Shown one piece after another: positions 16,479 to 25,457 of a stretch of DNA of 64,000 bases. The stretch's first letter is position 1. The number at the start of each line of letters is the position of its first letter. This stretch comes from Comamonas odontotermitis (GTDB lineage: Bacteria > Pseudomonadota > Gammaproteobacteria > Burkholderiales > Burkholderiaceae_C). The stretch spans positions 191,001-255,000 of the forward strand of contig NZ_CP083452.1 of NCBI RefSeq assembly GCF_020080045.1, written 5' to 3'. The notes under the pieces are model-generated. The model was not told the DNA's origin. It ran no database searches and saw only the letters and a program-made list of their open reading frames with translations. The translations under genes were made by a program, and so were the position numbers.

Positions 16479-17759
16479 TTAATCCAAAGTATCAAACACT
16501 GCATCGTCAGGGCCAACAAAAGCCGGAGAACGCCAGGTGACATCACGCAAATTACGTGTAATCTGGTTCTCCACGCCCATCAGAACCGCGAATAAAGCCA
16601 TACGAACTGGTATGCCATTATCAGTCTGGCGGAAGATGGCCAGGCGCGGATCGAGGTTCAGATCGGTCGACAGATCGTTGGCGCCGGGGCGCGCATCACG
16701 CGGCAGCGGGTGCATGATGATGGTGTCGGGCTTGCAGACTGCATCGACCAGCGACTTCTGCACCTGGAACTCGGGTGTGTAACCTTCGATGTTTTCGCCG
16801 GCAAAACGCTCTTTCTGGATGCGGGTGGCGTACACCACGTCGGCGCCCTTGAGGTCCTGCAACGAGGTGGAGATTTCCACCACATGGCCGTTGGTGGAGG
16901 CCAGCTCCACCAGGTAGGCGGGCATTTCCAGCGAGGCGGGCGAGATCAGGGTGAATTTCATGCCCTTGTACAGCGACAGCAGGCGGATCAGCGAGTGCAC
17001 GGTGCGGCCGTACTTCAGGTCGCCCACCATGGCGATGTGCGCGCCGTCCATCAGTTTGCCCAGGCGCGAGAACTCGCGCTGGATGGTGTACATGTCGAGA
17101 ATCGCCTGGCTGGGGTGCTCGCCCGGGCCGTCGCCGGCATTGATGACCGGGATGTTGGTGGCGCGGGCGAATTCGGCAACCGAGCCTTGTTCGGGGTGGC
17201 GAATGACCAGGGCGTCCACGTAGCCGGCCATCACGCGGCTGGTGTCATAGATCGATTCGCCCTTGGCCATCGACGAGAAGGTGAAACCCGTCGTATCGCA
17301 GACCGAGCCACCCAGGCGGCTGAAGGCGGCGCCAAAGCTCACGCGGGTGCGGGTGCTGGCCTCGAAGAAAAGGCTGCCCATGACAGCGCCTTCCAGCACG
17401 CGGCACACCTTGTGGCGGCGTGCAATCGGCTGCATCACATCGGTAATGCGAAACAGCTCTTCGAGGCTTTCGCGCTCGAGTTGCGCAACGGACAGCAGCT
17501 GCGGACGGCCATCTGCCGACATGCGCTCGGCCAGCGGGCGGTTGTGCTTTTGCGTGTCGGTGCCTGCGGCTTCGCGCGAGAGGATTTCGGAGACAAACTT
17601 CTGCGCCATGTCAGGCATGGCGCGGGCTTCGCCCGAAGCCTCAGGCAGCAGCCATGTGTCCAGCGTGCGGCGGCGCACGCCCAGGCGCTCGGCAAATGCA
17701 TCGCGCGTCAAGTTCAAACGGCGCATTGCGTCGCGGAGGAAATCCTGCTGGCTGTCCAT
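16479..17759 (-). CDS. pyrB: Aspartate carbamoyltransferase with N-terminal HTH domain
   Basis: The 426-residue protein is about 110 residues longer than a normal catalytic chain. Residues 95-400 are an aspartate carbamoyltransferase: carbamoyl-phosphate loop STRTR at 135-139, KGE with K166, HPSQ at 215-218, and MHPLPR at 349-354, all intact, so catalysis of carbamoyl phosphate plus aspartate to carbamoyl aspartate is expected. Residues 5-60 look like an XRE/Cro-type helix-turn-helix (LNLTRDAFAERLGVRRRTLDTW), followed by a linker. The ATG at 17759 has GGAG eight bases upstream. No pyrC or pyrI is adjacent; the neighbour is proC. It may be a second, self-regulating paralogue beside a conventional pyrB; that is inference. 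Confidence 0.9.
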   Translation of the reverse strand: MDSQQDFLRDAMRRLNLTRDAFAERLGVRRRTLDTWLLPEASGEARAMPDMAQKFVSEILSREAAGTDTQKHNRPLAERMSADGRPQLLSVAQLERESLEELFRITDVMQPIARRHKVCRVLEGAVMGSLFFEASTRTRVSFGAAFSRLGGSVCDTTGFTFSSMAKGESIYDTSRVMAGYVDALVIRHPEQGSVAEFARATNIPVINAGDGPGEHPSQAILDMYTIQREFSRLGKLMDGAHIAMVGDLKYGRTVHSLIRLLSLYKGMKFTLISPASLEMPAYLVELASTNGHVVEISTSLQDLKGADVVYATRIQKERFAGENIEGYTPEFQVQKSLVDAVCKPDTIIMHPLPRDARPGANDLSTDLNLDPRLAIFRQTDNGIPVRMALFAVLMGVENQITRNLRDVTWRSPAFVGPDDAVFDTLD

Positions 17760-17791
17760 GTGTGGGCTCCGGTAAATGGCGAACGGGCAGA

Positions 17792-17840
17792 ATTATACGC
17801 TTTGCGTTTGTGTTTTGGTGAAAATATACGCTTTGCGTTT
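17792..17840 (-). promoter_or_regulatory. Promoter with twin operators for the HTH-carbamoyltransferase gene
   Basis: The 16-mer TATACGCTTTGCGTTT occurs at 17794-17809 and again at 17825-17840, identical and exactly 31 bp apart (about three helical turns). Each copy contains the inverted repeat ACGC-N3-GCGT. On the minus strand the downstream copy runs into a perfect TATAAT (complement of 17792-17797), about 32 bp before the start codon. It looks like a double operator over the promoter. Confidence 0.75.
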
Positions 17841-17924
17841 CATGGCGTTGCCAATGCCTGCAAAACCTTGATCCGAGGTGGCGCGAGCAGCCTTTCGTGT
17901 TGGACGGCCCACGCGAGAGGGGGC

Positions 17925-18758
17925 TCAGGCGCCGAATTCGTCGCCCAGCTCCACGGCGCGCTTTTCGGCAGCCTTCATGGCGGCGATGAAATGGGCACCC
18001 ATGTGGCTGGCGCGCATGCTCTCCAGCGCGGCAAAGGTGGTACCGCCCTTGCTGGTGACCCGCTCGCGCAGCACGGCAGGCGGCTCGCTCGATTGCGCGG
18101 CCAGTTGCGATGCGCCGGTGAAAGTTCCGATCGCCAGTTGCAGCGCCTGTTCGGCAGGCAGGCCCATTTCGACGCCGGCTTGCTGCATGGCTTCCAGAAA
18201 ATAGAACACATAGGCGGGGCCGGAGCCCGAGAGCGCCGTTACCGCATCGAGCTGCGACTCCTGCTGCACCCAGATGAATTGCCCGGTGGTGCCGATGATC
18301 TGCTCGACCAGCGCCTGCTGCGCGGGCGTCACGCCCTGCCGTGCAAACAGTGCTGTCATGCCCTGGCCCACCAGGGCGGGAGTGTTGGGCATGGCGCGCA
18401 CGATGTGTTCGTTGGCGGCCCACTGGGCGATGGAGCTGCTGCGGATGCCGGCAGCCACGCTCAGGTGGAGGGCGTGGCTGGTGAAGGATGCGACTGAAGC
18501 GGCCGCATCCTTGAAGGTTTGTGGTTTGACAGCCCAGACCACGACCTGTGCACTGGCCAGCGCGCCGCCCGCCGCCGGCAGCGCAGTAATGCCAAACTGC
18601 TGCAGCAGCACGGCGCGCTGGGGCTCATAGGGCTCCACCACCATGATGCGTTCTGCGGGCACGCCCTGGCGGATCAGGCCGCCGATGATGGCACTGGCCA
18701 TATTGCCGCCGCCGATGAAGGCAATGGGAGGGAATTGGGAAAAGTCTGTGGTGCTCAT
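17925..18758 (-). CDS. proC: Pyrroline-5-carboxylate reductase
   Basis: ProC reduces 1-pyrroline-5-carboxylate to proline with NAD(P)H, the last step of proline synthesis. The 277-residue protein has the N-terminal Rossmann fold (IAFIGGGNMASAIIGGL), the conserved WAVKPQ and AMPNTPALVGQGMTAL blocks, and the C-terminal signature block ALSGSGPAYVFYFLEAM with RERVTSKGGTTFAAL. It lies upstream of the carbamoyltransferase gene on the same strand, but the twin-operator promoter between them suggests separate transcription. Confidence 0.96.
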   Translation of the reverse strand: MSTTDFSQFPPIAFIGGGNMASAIIGGLIRQGVPAERIMVVEPYEPQRAVLLQQFGITALPAAGGALASAQVVVWAVKPQTFKDAAASVASFTSHALHLSVAAGIRSSSIAQWAANEHIVRAMPNTPALVGQGMTALFARQGVTPAQQALVEQIIGTTGQFIWVQQESQLDAVTALSGSGPAYVFYFLEAMQQAGVEMGLPAEQALQLAIGTFTGASQLAAQSSEPPAVLRERVTSKGGTTFAALESMRASHMGAHFIAAMKAAEKRAVELGDEFGA

Positions 18759-19127
18759 GAATGAAGGCCGATGGGCCGAAAAGAGGGTGGGGCTGGCATG
18801 GGCCAGCGCTTCTGTCGTTGACTATAGCGGCGGCAGCGGCACGGCCCAAGCGCTTCGTGCAACCCCCAAGTCGGCGGGCGGGTTTTTGCTATGCAATTTG
18901 ACTGTTTTGCGCTCACCTGTCGTGCGCTGGAAGCTGATTTGCCTGTCTTCCTTCGCCACGGGTGAGTTCAGTGCGTGTTTGTTTGACATGCAGCAAGCTC
19001 GCCACACCTGGGATAGCGCTCGGTAGCGATTGAAATAACAATTAAGCAGAGATCGTAAACACCTTTTTAGTAAATTATTGCAATCCGATGGCGCCCAAGC
19101 TGCCACGCCCCACTTGGAGGAGAAGAG
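18759..19127. other. Divergent intergenic region, no gene recognised
   Basis: About 370 bp between proC and a Liv-type binding protein. It becomes AT-rich after 19020 (TAACAATTAAG, CACCTTTTTAG), which suits the promoter of the plus-strand gene. I see no terminator, repeat or coding frame in it. Confidence 0.5.
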
Positions 19128-20297
19128 ATGACGAGTTTGAATCGCAGGCATTTTTCGCTGCTGGCCGGATCTGCCGCTTTGGCGGGCCTGGGCTCGCTTC
19201 GCGCGCATGCGACAGATGCGCCGCTGGTGCTGGGCCAGTCGGCGCCATTTACCGGGCCAGCTGCGCAACTGGGTATCCAGTTCAACCAGGGTGCGAACCT
19301 GTTTCTGGAGCAGTACAACGCGCAAAGCGGCCAGCGTCCGGTGACGATTCGCCATCTGGATGATGGCTATGACCCCGAGCGTACGGCTGCCAACACGCGC
19401 CAGCTGATTCAGGAGCAGGTGTTTGCGCTGTTCGGCTACATAGGCACGCCCACGAGCCTGGCCGCACTGCCTCTGACGGCCGGCGATAACATTCCTTTCT
19501 TTGCCCCGTTCAGCGGAGCCATGTCATTGCGCAACCCATTCCGGCGCAATGTGTTCCATGTGCGCGCCTCGTACAACGACGAGACGGCACAGATCGTGCG
19601 CCACCTGACCACCATTGGCAACAACCAGATTGCGGTGTTCCATCAGAACGATGCCTATGGCCATGCGGGATTGGATGGCGTGACGCTGGCGCTGGCGCAG
19701 CTCAAGCTGCGGCCTGTTGCCACTGGTGTTGTGGAGCGCAATTCGGTCGATGTCGGCGCTGCCGTGCGCACCATCGTGGCTGCGCAGCCCCATGCCGTGG
19801 TGCTGATCAGCACCTACAAATCCTGCGCTGCCTTCATCCGTGCAGCGCGCAAGGCCGGTTTCAGCGGCACCTTCTACAACGTGTCCTTTGTCGGGGCAGA
19901 GGCCCTGGCCAATGAGCTGGGCAAGGAGGGCTCGGGCGTCGTGGTGTCGCAGGTCGTGCCTTCTCCCTCAAGCGGTTCGTCGGCCCTGGCGCGCGAGTAC
20001 CAGGAGGCCATGCGCAAAGGTGGCGGGGGCGCGGCAGGCACCTATGCCAGCATGGAAGGGTTTCTGGCTGCCAAGGTGCTGGTGGAGGGCTTGAAGCGCG
20101 CCAAGTCGCCAACGCGCGAGGGTTTGATAGCTGGCCTGGAGACGCTGGATCGCCAGTCCTTTGGCGGCTTTGATGTCACCTTCACGCCGCGCAGCCACAT
20201 GGGCTCGAAGTTTGTCGAGATGAGCATGCTGACGGCAGAGAAGCGGGTGATCGGCCTGGGGCCTCATGGCGACCCATCGCGCGCCATGGCTGCTTGA
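19128..20297 (+). CDS. Liv-type ABC transporter substrate-binding protein (orphan)
   Basis: A 389-residue type 1 periplasmic binding protein (Peripla_BP_6 / LivK class). A twin-arginine signal (NRRHFSLLAG, hydrophobic, AHATDA) points to Tat export. Family blocks are VLGQSAPFTGPAAQLG, GDNIPFFAPFSGA, and IAVFHQNDAYGHAGLDG. These proteins bind branched-chain amino acids, amides or aromatic acids. No permease or ATPase genes adjoin, so the ligand is open; orphan binding proteins of this class are common in Burkholderiales, sometimes as sensory partners. A good ribosome binding site, GGAGGAGAAG, precedes the ATG. Confidence 0.88.
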   Translation: MTSLNRRHFSLLAGSAALAGLGSLRAHATDAPLVLGQSAPFTGPAAQLGIQFNQGANLFLEQYNAQSGQRPVTIRHLDDGYDPERTAANTRQLIQEQVFALFGYIGTPTSLAALPLTAGDNIPFFAPFSGAMSLRNPFRRNVFHVRASYNDETAQIVRHLTTIGNNQIAVFHQNDAYGHAGLDGVTLALAQLKLRPVATGVVERNSVDVGAAVRTIVAAQPHAVVLISTYKSCAAFIRAARKAGFSGTFYNVSFVGAEALANELGKEGSGVVVSQVVPSPSSGSSALAREYQEAMRKGGGGAAGTYASMEGFLAAKVLVEGLKRAKSPTREGLIAGLETLDRQSFGGFDVTFTPRSHMGSKFVEMSMLTAEKRVIGLGPHGDPSRAMAA

Positions 20298-20315
20298 CTG
20301 ATAGCAAGGAGCCAT

Positions 20316-21536
20316 TCAGCGCGAGCAGGATGGGGTTTCGGCCAGGGCGACGAACTGGGTCACTTCGGCAGGGTTGAAGTTGTTGTCGCTCACCAGTAGC
20401 AATACGCGTTCGCCGCTGGCAAGGCGCGGGCCCCAGGTCATGCCCTCGATGTTGTCCACGGTCTGCAGGCCTGCCTGGGCAAAGTCCAGCAGCAGTGTCT
20501 TGGCGGCTGGCTCGAACTGGCCGGGCACCAGTGCATCCATGGCCAGGGTGTCGGTGGTTTCGGTAGAAATGCGGTAGAGCCGCACCGAAAAGCCCGTGCC
20601 CAGCACGTAGGAGCGCTCCAGCACCAGCAGGTGTTTCGGCCCATCGGCCAGGATTTCGCTCACACCATTGACCGCCACCAGGGGCAGTGTCAGGTTGTCC
20701 AGAGGCAGGGCGTCGGGCACATAGGCGATCTGGCGCTGCGGCTGGCGCGTTGCCAAGTCGTACTGCGTGATGCGCAAGGGGCCGCCCGGCAGGCCGCGTG
20801 CGGGCAGCGGGCCATCCTGCTTCAGGGCGCCTTCCATGGCCAGCCACAGCGTTTTCTGGTCGTCACCGATGGCCATGCCTTCCAGCGTCATGTTGTTGCG
20901 CGGGCCGGTGCTGGAGCCCTTGTTGGCGGGCAACTGCAGTTGTGGCGGCAGCGGCCAGGCCTGCTGCCAGCGGCCATCGAGCGTGGCTTCGTTCACCTCC
21001 GGCCCAAAGCCTCGCGCAAAATCGCCTTCGCTGCTCCAGGCGAGGCGCTGGCTACCGGGCAGCACGCGCAGCGCTTCGGGGTCGGGCACGGCAATGCCTG
21101 CGCGTGCAGTGCGCCTGGAGGCGTAAGGCTGGCCATCGGGCGCGCCCAGGTAGCGGGCTTCGTCCAACTGCACGCTGTGCAGGCCGCCTGCATCGTAGTG
21201 GATACGGGCGGTGTAGAAGCGCGCGCTGTCATGCGCCGAGCGGTCATCGCTAACCAGGTAGTAGCGGTCGTCGGCGGTGTTGTAGTCGATGGACGAGAGG
21301 CCGCCCACCGGTACCCCGGCAAACTGCACATCCAGGCCCCAGCGCGTTTCACCCAGCAGGCGGAAGGAGGCTGGATCGGTGCATGGCAATGCGGGTGGCG
21401 AGGCATCGGCCTGGGTCTTCTGGCCGGTATCCGGCGCGTGAAACGGCGCATGGCCGCAACCGGCCAGGGCGCTTGCCACCATGGCAATGGCAAACCGGCG
21501 ACGGCTTGTAGTAAAAATATGAGGGTTGTGCTGCAT
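20316..21536 (-). CDS. Phytase-like (esterase-like) exported protein
   Basis: A protein of about 406 residues with an N-terminal Tat or lipoprotein signal ([21 protein letters not shown]; lipobox-like LAGC). The mature part matches the esterase-like domain often called phytase-like: [63 protein letters not shown], and [12 protein letters not shown] near the end, consistent with a beta-propeller. Substrate unknown; a phosphodiesterase or lactonase-type activity is only suggested by the fold. Open frame continues 100 codons upstream across the aqpZ promoter but has no family similarity; the ATG at 21536 is used, without a clear ribosome binding site. Confidence 0.8.
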   Translation of the reverse strand: MQHNPHIFTTSRRRFAIAMVASALAGCGHAPFHAPDTGQKTQADASPPALPCTDPASFRLLGETRWGLDVQFAGVPVGGLSSIDYNTADDRYYLVSDDRSAHDSARFYTARIHYDAGGLHSVQLDEARYLGAPDGQPYASRRTARAGIAVPDPEALRVLPGSQRLAWSSEGDFARGFGPEVNEATLDGRWQQAWPLPPQLQLPANKGSSTGPRNNMTLEGMAIGDDQKTLWLAMEGALKQDGPLPARGLPGGPLRITQYDLATRQPQRQIAYVPDALPLDNLTLPLVAVNGVSEILADGPKHLLVLERSYVLGTGFSVRLYRISTETTDTLAMDALVPGQFEPAAKTLLLDFAQAGLQTVDNIEGMTWGPRLASGERVLLLVSDNNFNPAEVTQFVALAETPSCSR

Positions 21537-21690
21537 CTGTTGCTGGCGTATAAATTCTCGGGGACGCCACGGTACTACCCGGCAATTGTTCACATTTTCT
21601 CGGTGTTGCGAGGGTACAGGGGTTCCTATCATCGCGGCTGGAGGTGACAGCCATGAGGTGGCTGCGCCCGTAAATAAGAGGAGTGATGTA

Positions 21691-22392
21691 ATGGCAACCC
21701 AAGCACAAAAGTGGTCGGCGGAATTTTTAGGAACCTTCTGGTTGACTTTCGGAGGCTGCGGCAGCGCTGTATTGGCCGCCGCGTTTCCACAGGTTGGTAT
21801 TGGCCTCCTGGGCGTGTCGCTGGCCTTTGGCCTCACGGTGCTGACCGGCGCCTATGCCTTCGGCCCGGTCTCGGGCGGGCACTTCAACCCAGCGGTGTCG
21901 GTGGGACTGACAGTGGCTGGCCGCTTCAAGGCGTCTGAGCTGCCAGGCTACATCATTGCCCAGGTGCTGGGCGCGATTGCCGCCGCCGCTGTGCTGTACC
22001 TGATTGCTTCCGGCAAGGCTGGCGCCACGGTCACCGACCTGGCAACCAATGGCTTTGGCGAGCATTCGCCCGGTAAGTTCTCGATGGCGGCTGCACTGGT
22101 GACCGAAGTGGTACTGACAGCAGTCTTCCTGCTGGTGATTCTGGGCTCCACCGCGAAGAAGGCTGCAGCGGGCTTTGCAGGCATGAGCATCGGCCTGTGC
22201 CTGACCTTGATCCACCTGATCTCGATCCCCGTGACCAACACCTCGGTCAACCCCGCACGCAGCACCGGCCCTGCATTGTTCGGCCCATCGATCGCGCTGG
22301 AGCAGCTGTGGCTCTTCTGGCTGGCACCGATCGTGGGCGCTGTCATCGGCGCGCTGATCCACAAGGCACTGCTGGCAGGTCAGGAAGACTGA
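21691..22392 (+). CDS. aqpZ: Aquaporin Z
   Basis: A 233-residue water channel of the inner membrane. Both NPA boxes are present (NPA at 66-68 and NPAR at 187-190), with His175 and Arg190 at the expected selectivity-filter positions, and long near-identity to E. coli AqpZ ([40 protein letters not shown]). These features favour a water channel over the glycerol facilitator GlpF, although glpK lies just beyond. The start at 21691 has AAGAGGAG. An IS element separates the gene from its terminator. Confidence 0.95.
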   Translation: MATQAQKWSAEFLGTFWLTFGGCGSAVLAAAFPQVGIGLLGVSLAFGLTVLTGAYAFGPVSGGHFNPAVSVGLTVAGRFKASELPGYIIAQVLGAIAAAAVLYLIASGKAGATVTDLATNGFGEHSPGKFSMAAALVTEVVLTAVFLLVILGSTAKKAAAGFAGMSIGLCLTLIHLISIPVTNTSVNPARSTGPALFGPSIALEQLWLFWLAPIVGAVIGALIHKALLAGQED

Positions 22393-22405
22393 GCAGGCAA
22401 ACGGC

Positions 22406-23745
22406 TGACTCGTCCTGTCATAGGTTGACACCTATTCGCGACTAATCTCCAGCCCAAGCTGGTTGGCGAGAGACGCCCGATGTACTGCATCGGGCGTTTT
22501 GTATTTTAGGGACAGGTGCGGCCGGCGCTCGTTGTACAGCCGTACCGATTCGCCCACCATGGTGCGGGCCTGCGAGAGATCGGCAGGTCGTTGCAACAAG
22601 TATTCCATCTTGAGGATTCCATTGACCCGCTCAGCCAGAGCGTTTTGGTAGCAATCGTAGCCATCGGTCATGGAGCAGGTGATGCGGTGGCGTGCATGGA
22701 TGCGCTGGTATTGAGCCGAGCAGTACTGAACACCTCTATCAGAGTGGTGTACGAGCGGCTGATCTGTTCGCCGCTGACGCAGTGCCATCTTCAACGCTTG
22801 GCTGACCTGCTTGGTCTCCAGACTATCGTGCACGTGCCAGCCCACGATCTTGCGCGAGTAGGCATCGGTCACCAGGCTCAGATAGGCAGTCTTCTCCTTG
22901 GTGGGTAGATACGTGATGTCAGCGACCCATAGCTGCTCACAACCACTTGCCACTGTTTTGGTCGGGCCCTCCTTGAGTAGATTGGGGTGCCTGCGGTAGT
23001 GATGATGGCTATTGGTGGTCTTGTGGTACGCATGCCGTGGCAGCACCAGCATGCGTGCTTGGCGCAGGACAACGAACAGTGCATCGCGCCCGATCTGGAT
23101 TCCCGCCTGTTCAAGCGGCGGCTTGAGCAAGTGCAGCAGTTTGCGCGTGCCAATGCGTGGCTGATGGCGCCTCTCTTCACTGGCCAACTCCACCACCGCC
23201 TTGTCCCGCTCGCTGCGTGCACGCTGGCAGACCAGGCGCTTGTAGTGCGCTTGGCGGCTGATTCCCATGTAGCGGCAAGCCCTCGTGACGCTTAACCCTT
23301 TGACGAGCTTTTGCGTGAGGACTTGCCCGCAGGCTTTTTTTTTGACTTGGACTCCGTAGTCGCGCTTGAGCACGTTCACTACCGCTTCAAAGAAGGCCGC
23401 TTTCTCGCGGGCTTCTTTCAGCTGCACTTCCAGCTCCTTGATGCGCTGCTCTGGAGTCAGCAGCTTGGGCGATTCAGGCATCTTCTGTAATCCTTTGCCC
23501 CTTGATGATGCAGCTTTCCAGTCCTGCCGTCCGTGCTTGCGAAGCCACACCAGTACAGTTGAGGCGCCCTGGATTCCGTACCGCTCATGGGCCTGCCGGT
23601 AGGTCAGCTCACCTCTTTCTACTTGATCGACTACTGCGAGTTTAAAAGCCAGCGTGTAGTCCCGTTGCGTTCTCTTAACCCACTGTTCCATTTGACTTTC
23701 CTTTCTGTTCTTCAGAAAGGTGTCAACCCAATTCAGGACGGGTCA
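22406..23745 (-). mobile_element. Complete IS3-family insertion sequence
   Basis: 1340 bp bounded by imperfect 28-bp terminal inverted repeats (22406-22433 and 23718-23745; both begin TGAC-CGTCCTG and end GGTTGACACCT; 23 of 28 positions match). The element is flanked by a 3-bp direct repeat, GGC at 22403-22405 and 23746-23748, as expected for this family. It carries one transposase frame. The ends and target duplication look fresh. Confidence 0.93.
22432..23691 (-). CDS. IS3-family transposase (single-frame OrfAB)
   Basis: A 419-residue transposase. Residues 1-110 are the OrfA part: an HTH domain (AHERYGIQGASTVLVWLRKHG) and a leucine-zipper-like coiled coil (RIKELEVQLKEAREKAAFFEAVVNVL). The rest is the OrfB part with the DDE catalytic core: WVADITYLP, HHSDRGVQYCS and the acidic ERVNGILKMEYL, then the IS3 ending YNERRPHLSLKYKTP. 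In most IS3 members these parts are in two frames joined by programmed slippage. Here they are already in one frame through VQVKKKAC, which is encoded by a run of nine A (T at 23335-23343). Confidence 0.93.
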   Translation of the reverse strand: MEQWVKRTQRDYTLAFKLAVVDQVERGELTYRQAHERYGIQGASTVLVWLRKHGRQDWKAASSRGKGLQKMPESPKLLTPEQRIKELEVQLKEAREKAAFFEAVVNVLKRDYGVQVKKKACGQVLTQKLVKGLSVTRACRYMGISRQAHYKRLVCQRARSERDKAVVELASEERRHQPRIGTRKLLHLLKPPLEQAGIQIGRDALFVVLRQARMLVLPRHAYHKTTNSHHHYRRHPNLLKEGPTKTVASGCEQLWVADITYLPTKEKTAYLSLVTDAYSRKIVGWHVHDSLETKQVSQALKMALRQRRTDQPLVHHSDRGVQYCSAQYQRIHARHRITCSMTDGYDCYQNALAERVNGILKMEYLLQRPADLSQARTMVGESVRLYNERRPHLSLKYKTPDAVHRASLANQLGLEISRE

Positions 23746-23756
23746 GGCTCAATGCA

Positions 23757-23784
23757 AAAGGGATGCTGATGCATCCCTTTTTTT
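23757..23784. terminator. Terminator of aqpZ, displaced by the IS; bidirectional
   Basis: AAAGGGATGC pairs with GCATCCCTTT across a TGAT loop and is followed by TTTT on the plus strand. On the minus strand the stem is also followed by TTTTG, so it may stop glpK transcripts too. Without the IS it would lie about 25 bp after the aqpZ stop. Confidence 0.85.
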
Positions 23785-23853
23785 ATGGGTTATTTTGCTC
23801 GCTGGCGCTTACCTATAAAGCGCAAATAGCTATCAAATTGATAGTAATGAGGT

Positions 23854-25347
23854 TTATTGCGCCGTGGTTTGGCGCACGGCCTGTTCCCAGCGGGCCATCA
23901 GGGCGTCGGCGCGGGCCTTGTCCTGGGTGGGGACGAAGCGGCGTTCAGCCTTCCACAGCGCCGACAGCTCGTCGGTGCTCTGATAGACGCCGGTGGACAG
24001 GCCCGCGAGGTAGGCGGCGCCCAGTGCGGTGGTTTCCACGCAGGCGGGGCGCACCACGGGAATGCCCAGCAGGTCGGCCTGGAACTGCATCAGCAGGTTG
24101 TTGACGCAGGCGCCGCCGTCCACGCGCAACTCGGTCACGGGCTGGCCGCCGTTGGCCACGGCGTCGCGGCTCATGGCCTGCAGCAGGGCGGCGCTCTGGT
24201 AGGCGATGGATTCGAGCGCGGCGCGGGCGATGTGGGCCAAGGTGGTGCCACGGGTGAGGCCGGTGATGGTGCCGCGTGCATCGGCATTCCAGTACGGCGC
24301 GCCCAGGCCGGTGAAGGCGGGCACCATCATGACGCCGCCGCTGTCAGGCACGCTTTCGGCCAGCTGCTGCACCTGGCCGCTGTGCTCGATGGCGCGCAGG
24401 CCGTCGCGCAGCCATTGCACCACGGCGCCACCGACGAAGACGCTGCCTTCCAGTGCGAACTGGGGTGCTGAGGATACCTGCGCGGCGCTGGTGGTCAGCA
24501 GGCCATTGCGCGAGGTCTGGAAGGTGCCTCCGGTGTGCATCAGCATGAAGCAGCCGGTGCCATAGGTGTTCTTGGCCATGCCTGCAGAGAAGCAGGCCTG
24601 GCCGAAGAGGGCGCTTTGCTGGTCGCCCGCCATGCCGCCGATGTGGATGGGCGCGCCCAGAAAATCGTCCGTGGTATCGCCAAAGTGGCTGGTCGAGGGT
24701 TGGACCTCCGGCATCAGCGAGCGCGGAATGCGCAGGAGTGCCAGCAGTTCGTCGTCCCACTGGTTGCTGTGCACATTGAAGAGCATGGTGCGGCTGGCGT
24801 TGCTCACGTCGGTTACATGGCGTTGGCCGCCAGTCAGCTGCCAGACGAGCCAGGTATCCACGGTGCCAAAGGCGAGCTCGCCGCGCTCGGCGGCGGCACG
24901 CGCGCCGGGTACGTGGTCCAGCAGCCACTGCAGCTTGGTGGCGGAAAAATAGGCGTCGACGAGCAAGCCGGTCTTCTGCTGGATCAGACCAGCATGACCG
25001 TCTTCGCGCAGCTGGGCGCATACGGGCTCTGCCCGCCGGTCCTGCCAGACCAGGGCATTGTGGATGGGCTGGCCGGTCTTGCGGTTCCACACCACGGTGG
25101 TTTCGCGTTGGTTGGTGATGCCAAGCGCCGTGATCTGGCTGGCACTGATGCCGCTTTTCTTGAGGGCCTCGCGCGCGGTGGCGAGCTGCGTGCCCCAGAT
25201 CTGCAGTGGGTCGTGTTCCACATGGCCGGGGCTGGGGTAGATCTGTGGCAGCTCCTGCTGGGCCAGGGCGACGATGTTGCCGCGCACGTCAAACACGATG
25301 GAGCGGGAGCTGGAGGTGCCCTGGTCGAGGGCAAGCAAGTAGGTCAT
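23854..25347 (-). CDS. glpK: Glycerol kinase
   Basis: GlpK phosphorylates glycerol to sn-glycerol 3-phosphate, trapping it in the cytoplasm. The 497-residue FGGY-family protein starts [20 protein letters not shown] seven bases before the ATG at 25347 favours this over an ATG six codons upstream. Conserved blocks are [55 protein letters not shown] and [30 protein letters not shown]. It lies 110 bp after glpR on the same strand, divergent from the glycerol ABC operon. Between glpK and the aqpZ terminator (about 23797-23850) is a further dispersed hairpin fragment with GCGCAAATAGCTATCAA. Confidence 0.97.
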   Translation of the reverse strand: MTYLLALDQGTSSSRSIVFDVRGNIVALAQQELPQIYPSPGHVEHDPLQIWGTQLATAREALKKSGISASQITALGITNQRETTVVWNRKTGQPIHNALVWQDRRAEPVCAQLREDGHAGLIQQKTGLLVDAYFSATKLQWLLDHVPGARAAAERGELAFGTVDTWLVWQLTGGQRHVTDVSNASRTMLFNVHSNQWDDELLALLRIPRSLMPEVQPSTSHFGDTTDDFLGAPIHIGGMAGDQQSALFGQACFSAGMAKNTYGTGCFMLMHTGGTFQTSRNGLLTTSAAQVSSAPQFALEGSVFVGGAVVQWLRDGLRAIEHSGQVQQLAESVPDSGGVMMVPAFTGLGAPYWNADARGTITGLTRGTTLAHIARAALESIAYQSAALLQAMSRDAVANGGQPVTELRVDGGACVNNLLMQFQADLLGIPVVRPACVETTALGAAYLAGLSTGVYQSTDELSALWKAERRFVPTQDKARADALMARWEQAVRQTTAQ

Positions 25348-25457
25348 AGGTTTTCCGTGATTCATTGCGTGCTACGCACGTCGATGGCGCTGGAGCGGCC
25401 CGGCCAGCGCAGCCAGGCAAGGGCCGTCCCGCAGCGGCTCAGGCGGGTGTTCATATT

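Noticed and set aside
16710..18497. 595-codon plus-strand frame across the carbamoyltransferase and proC genes
   Set aside because: Shadow of two well-supported minus-strand genes; no domain recognised.
21537..21836. 100-codon N-terminal extension of the phytase-like gene
   Set aside because: It is antisense to the aqpZ promoter and start, has no homology and would hide the Tat/lipoprotein signal.
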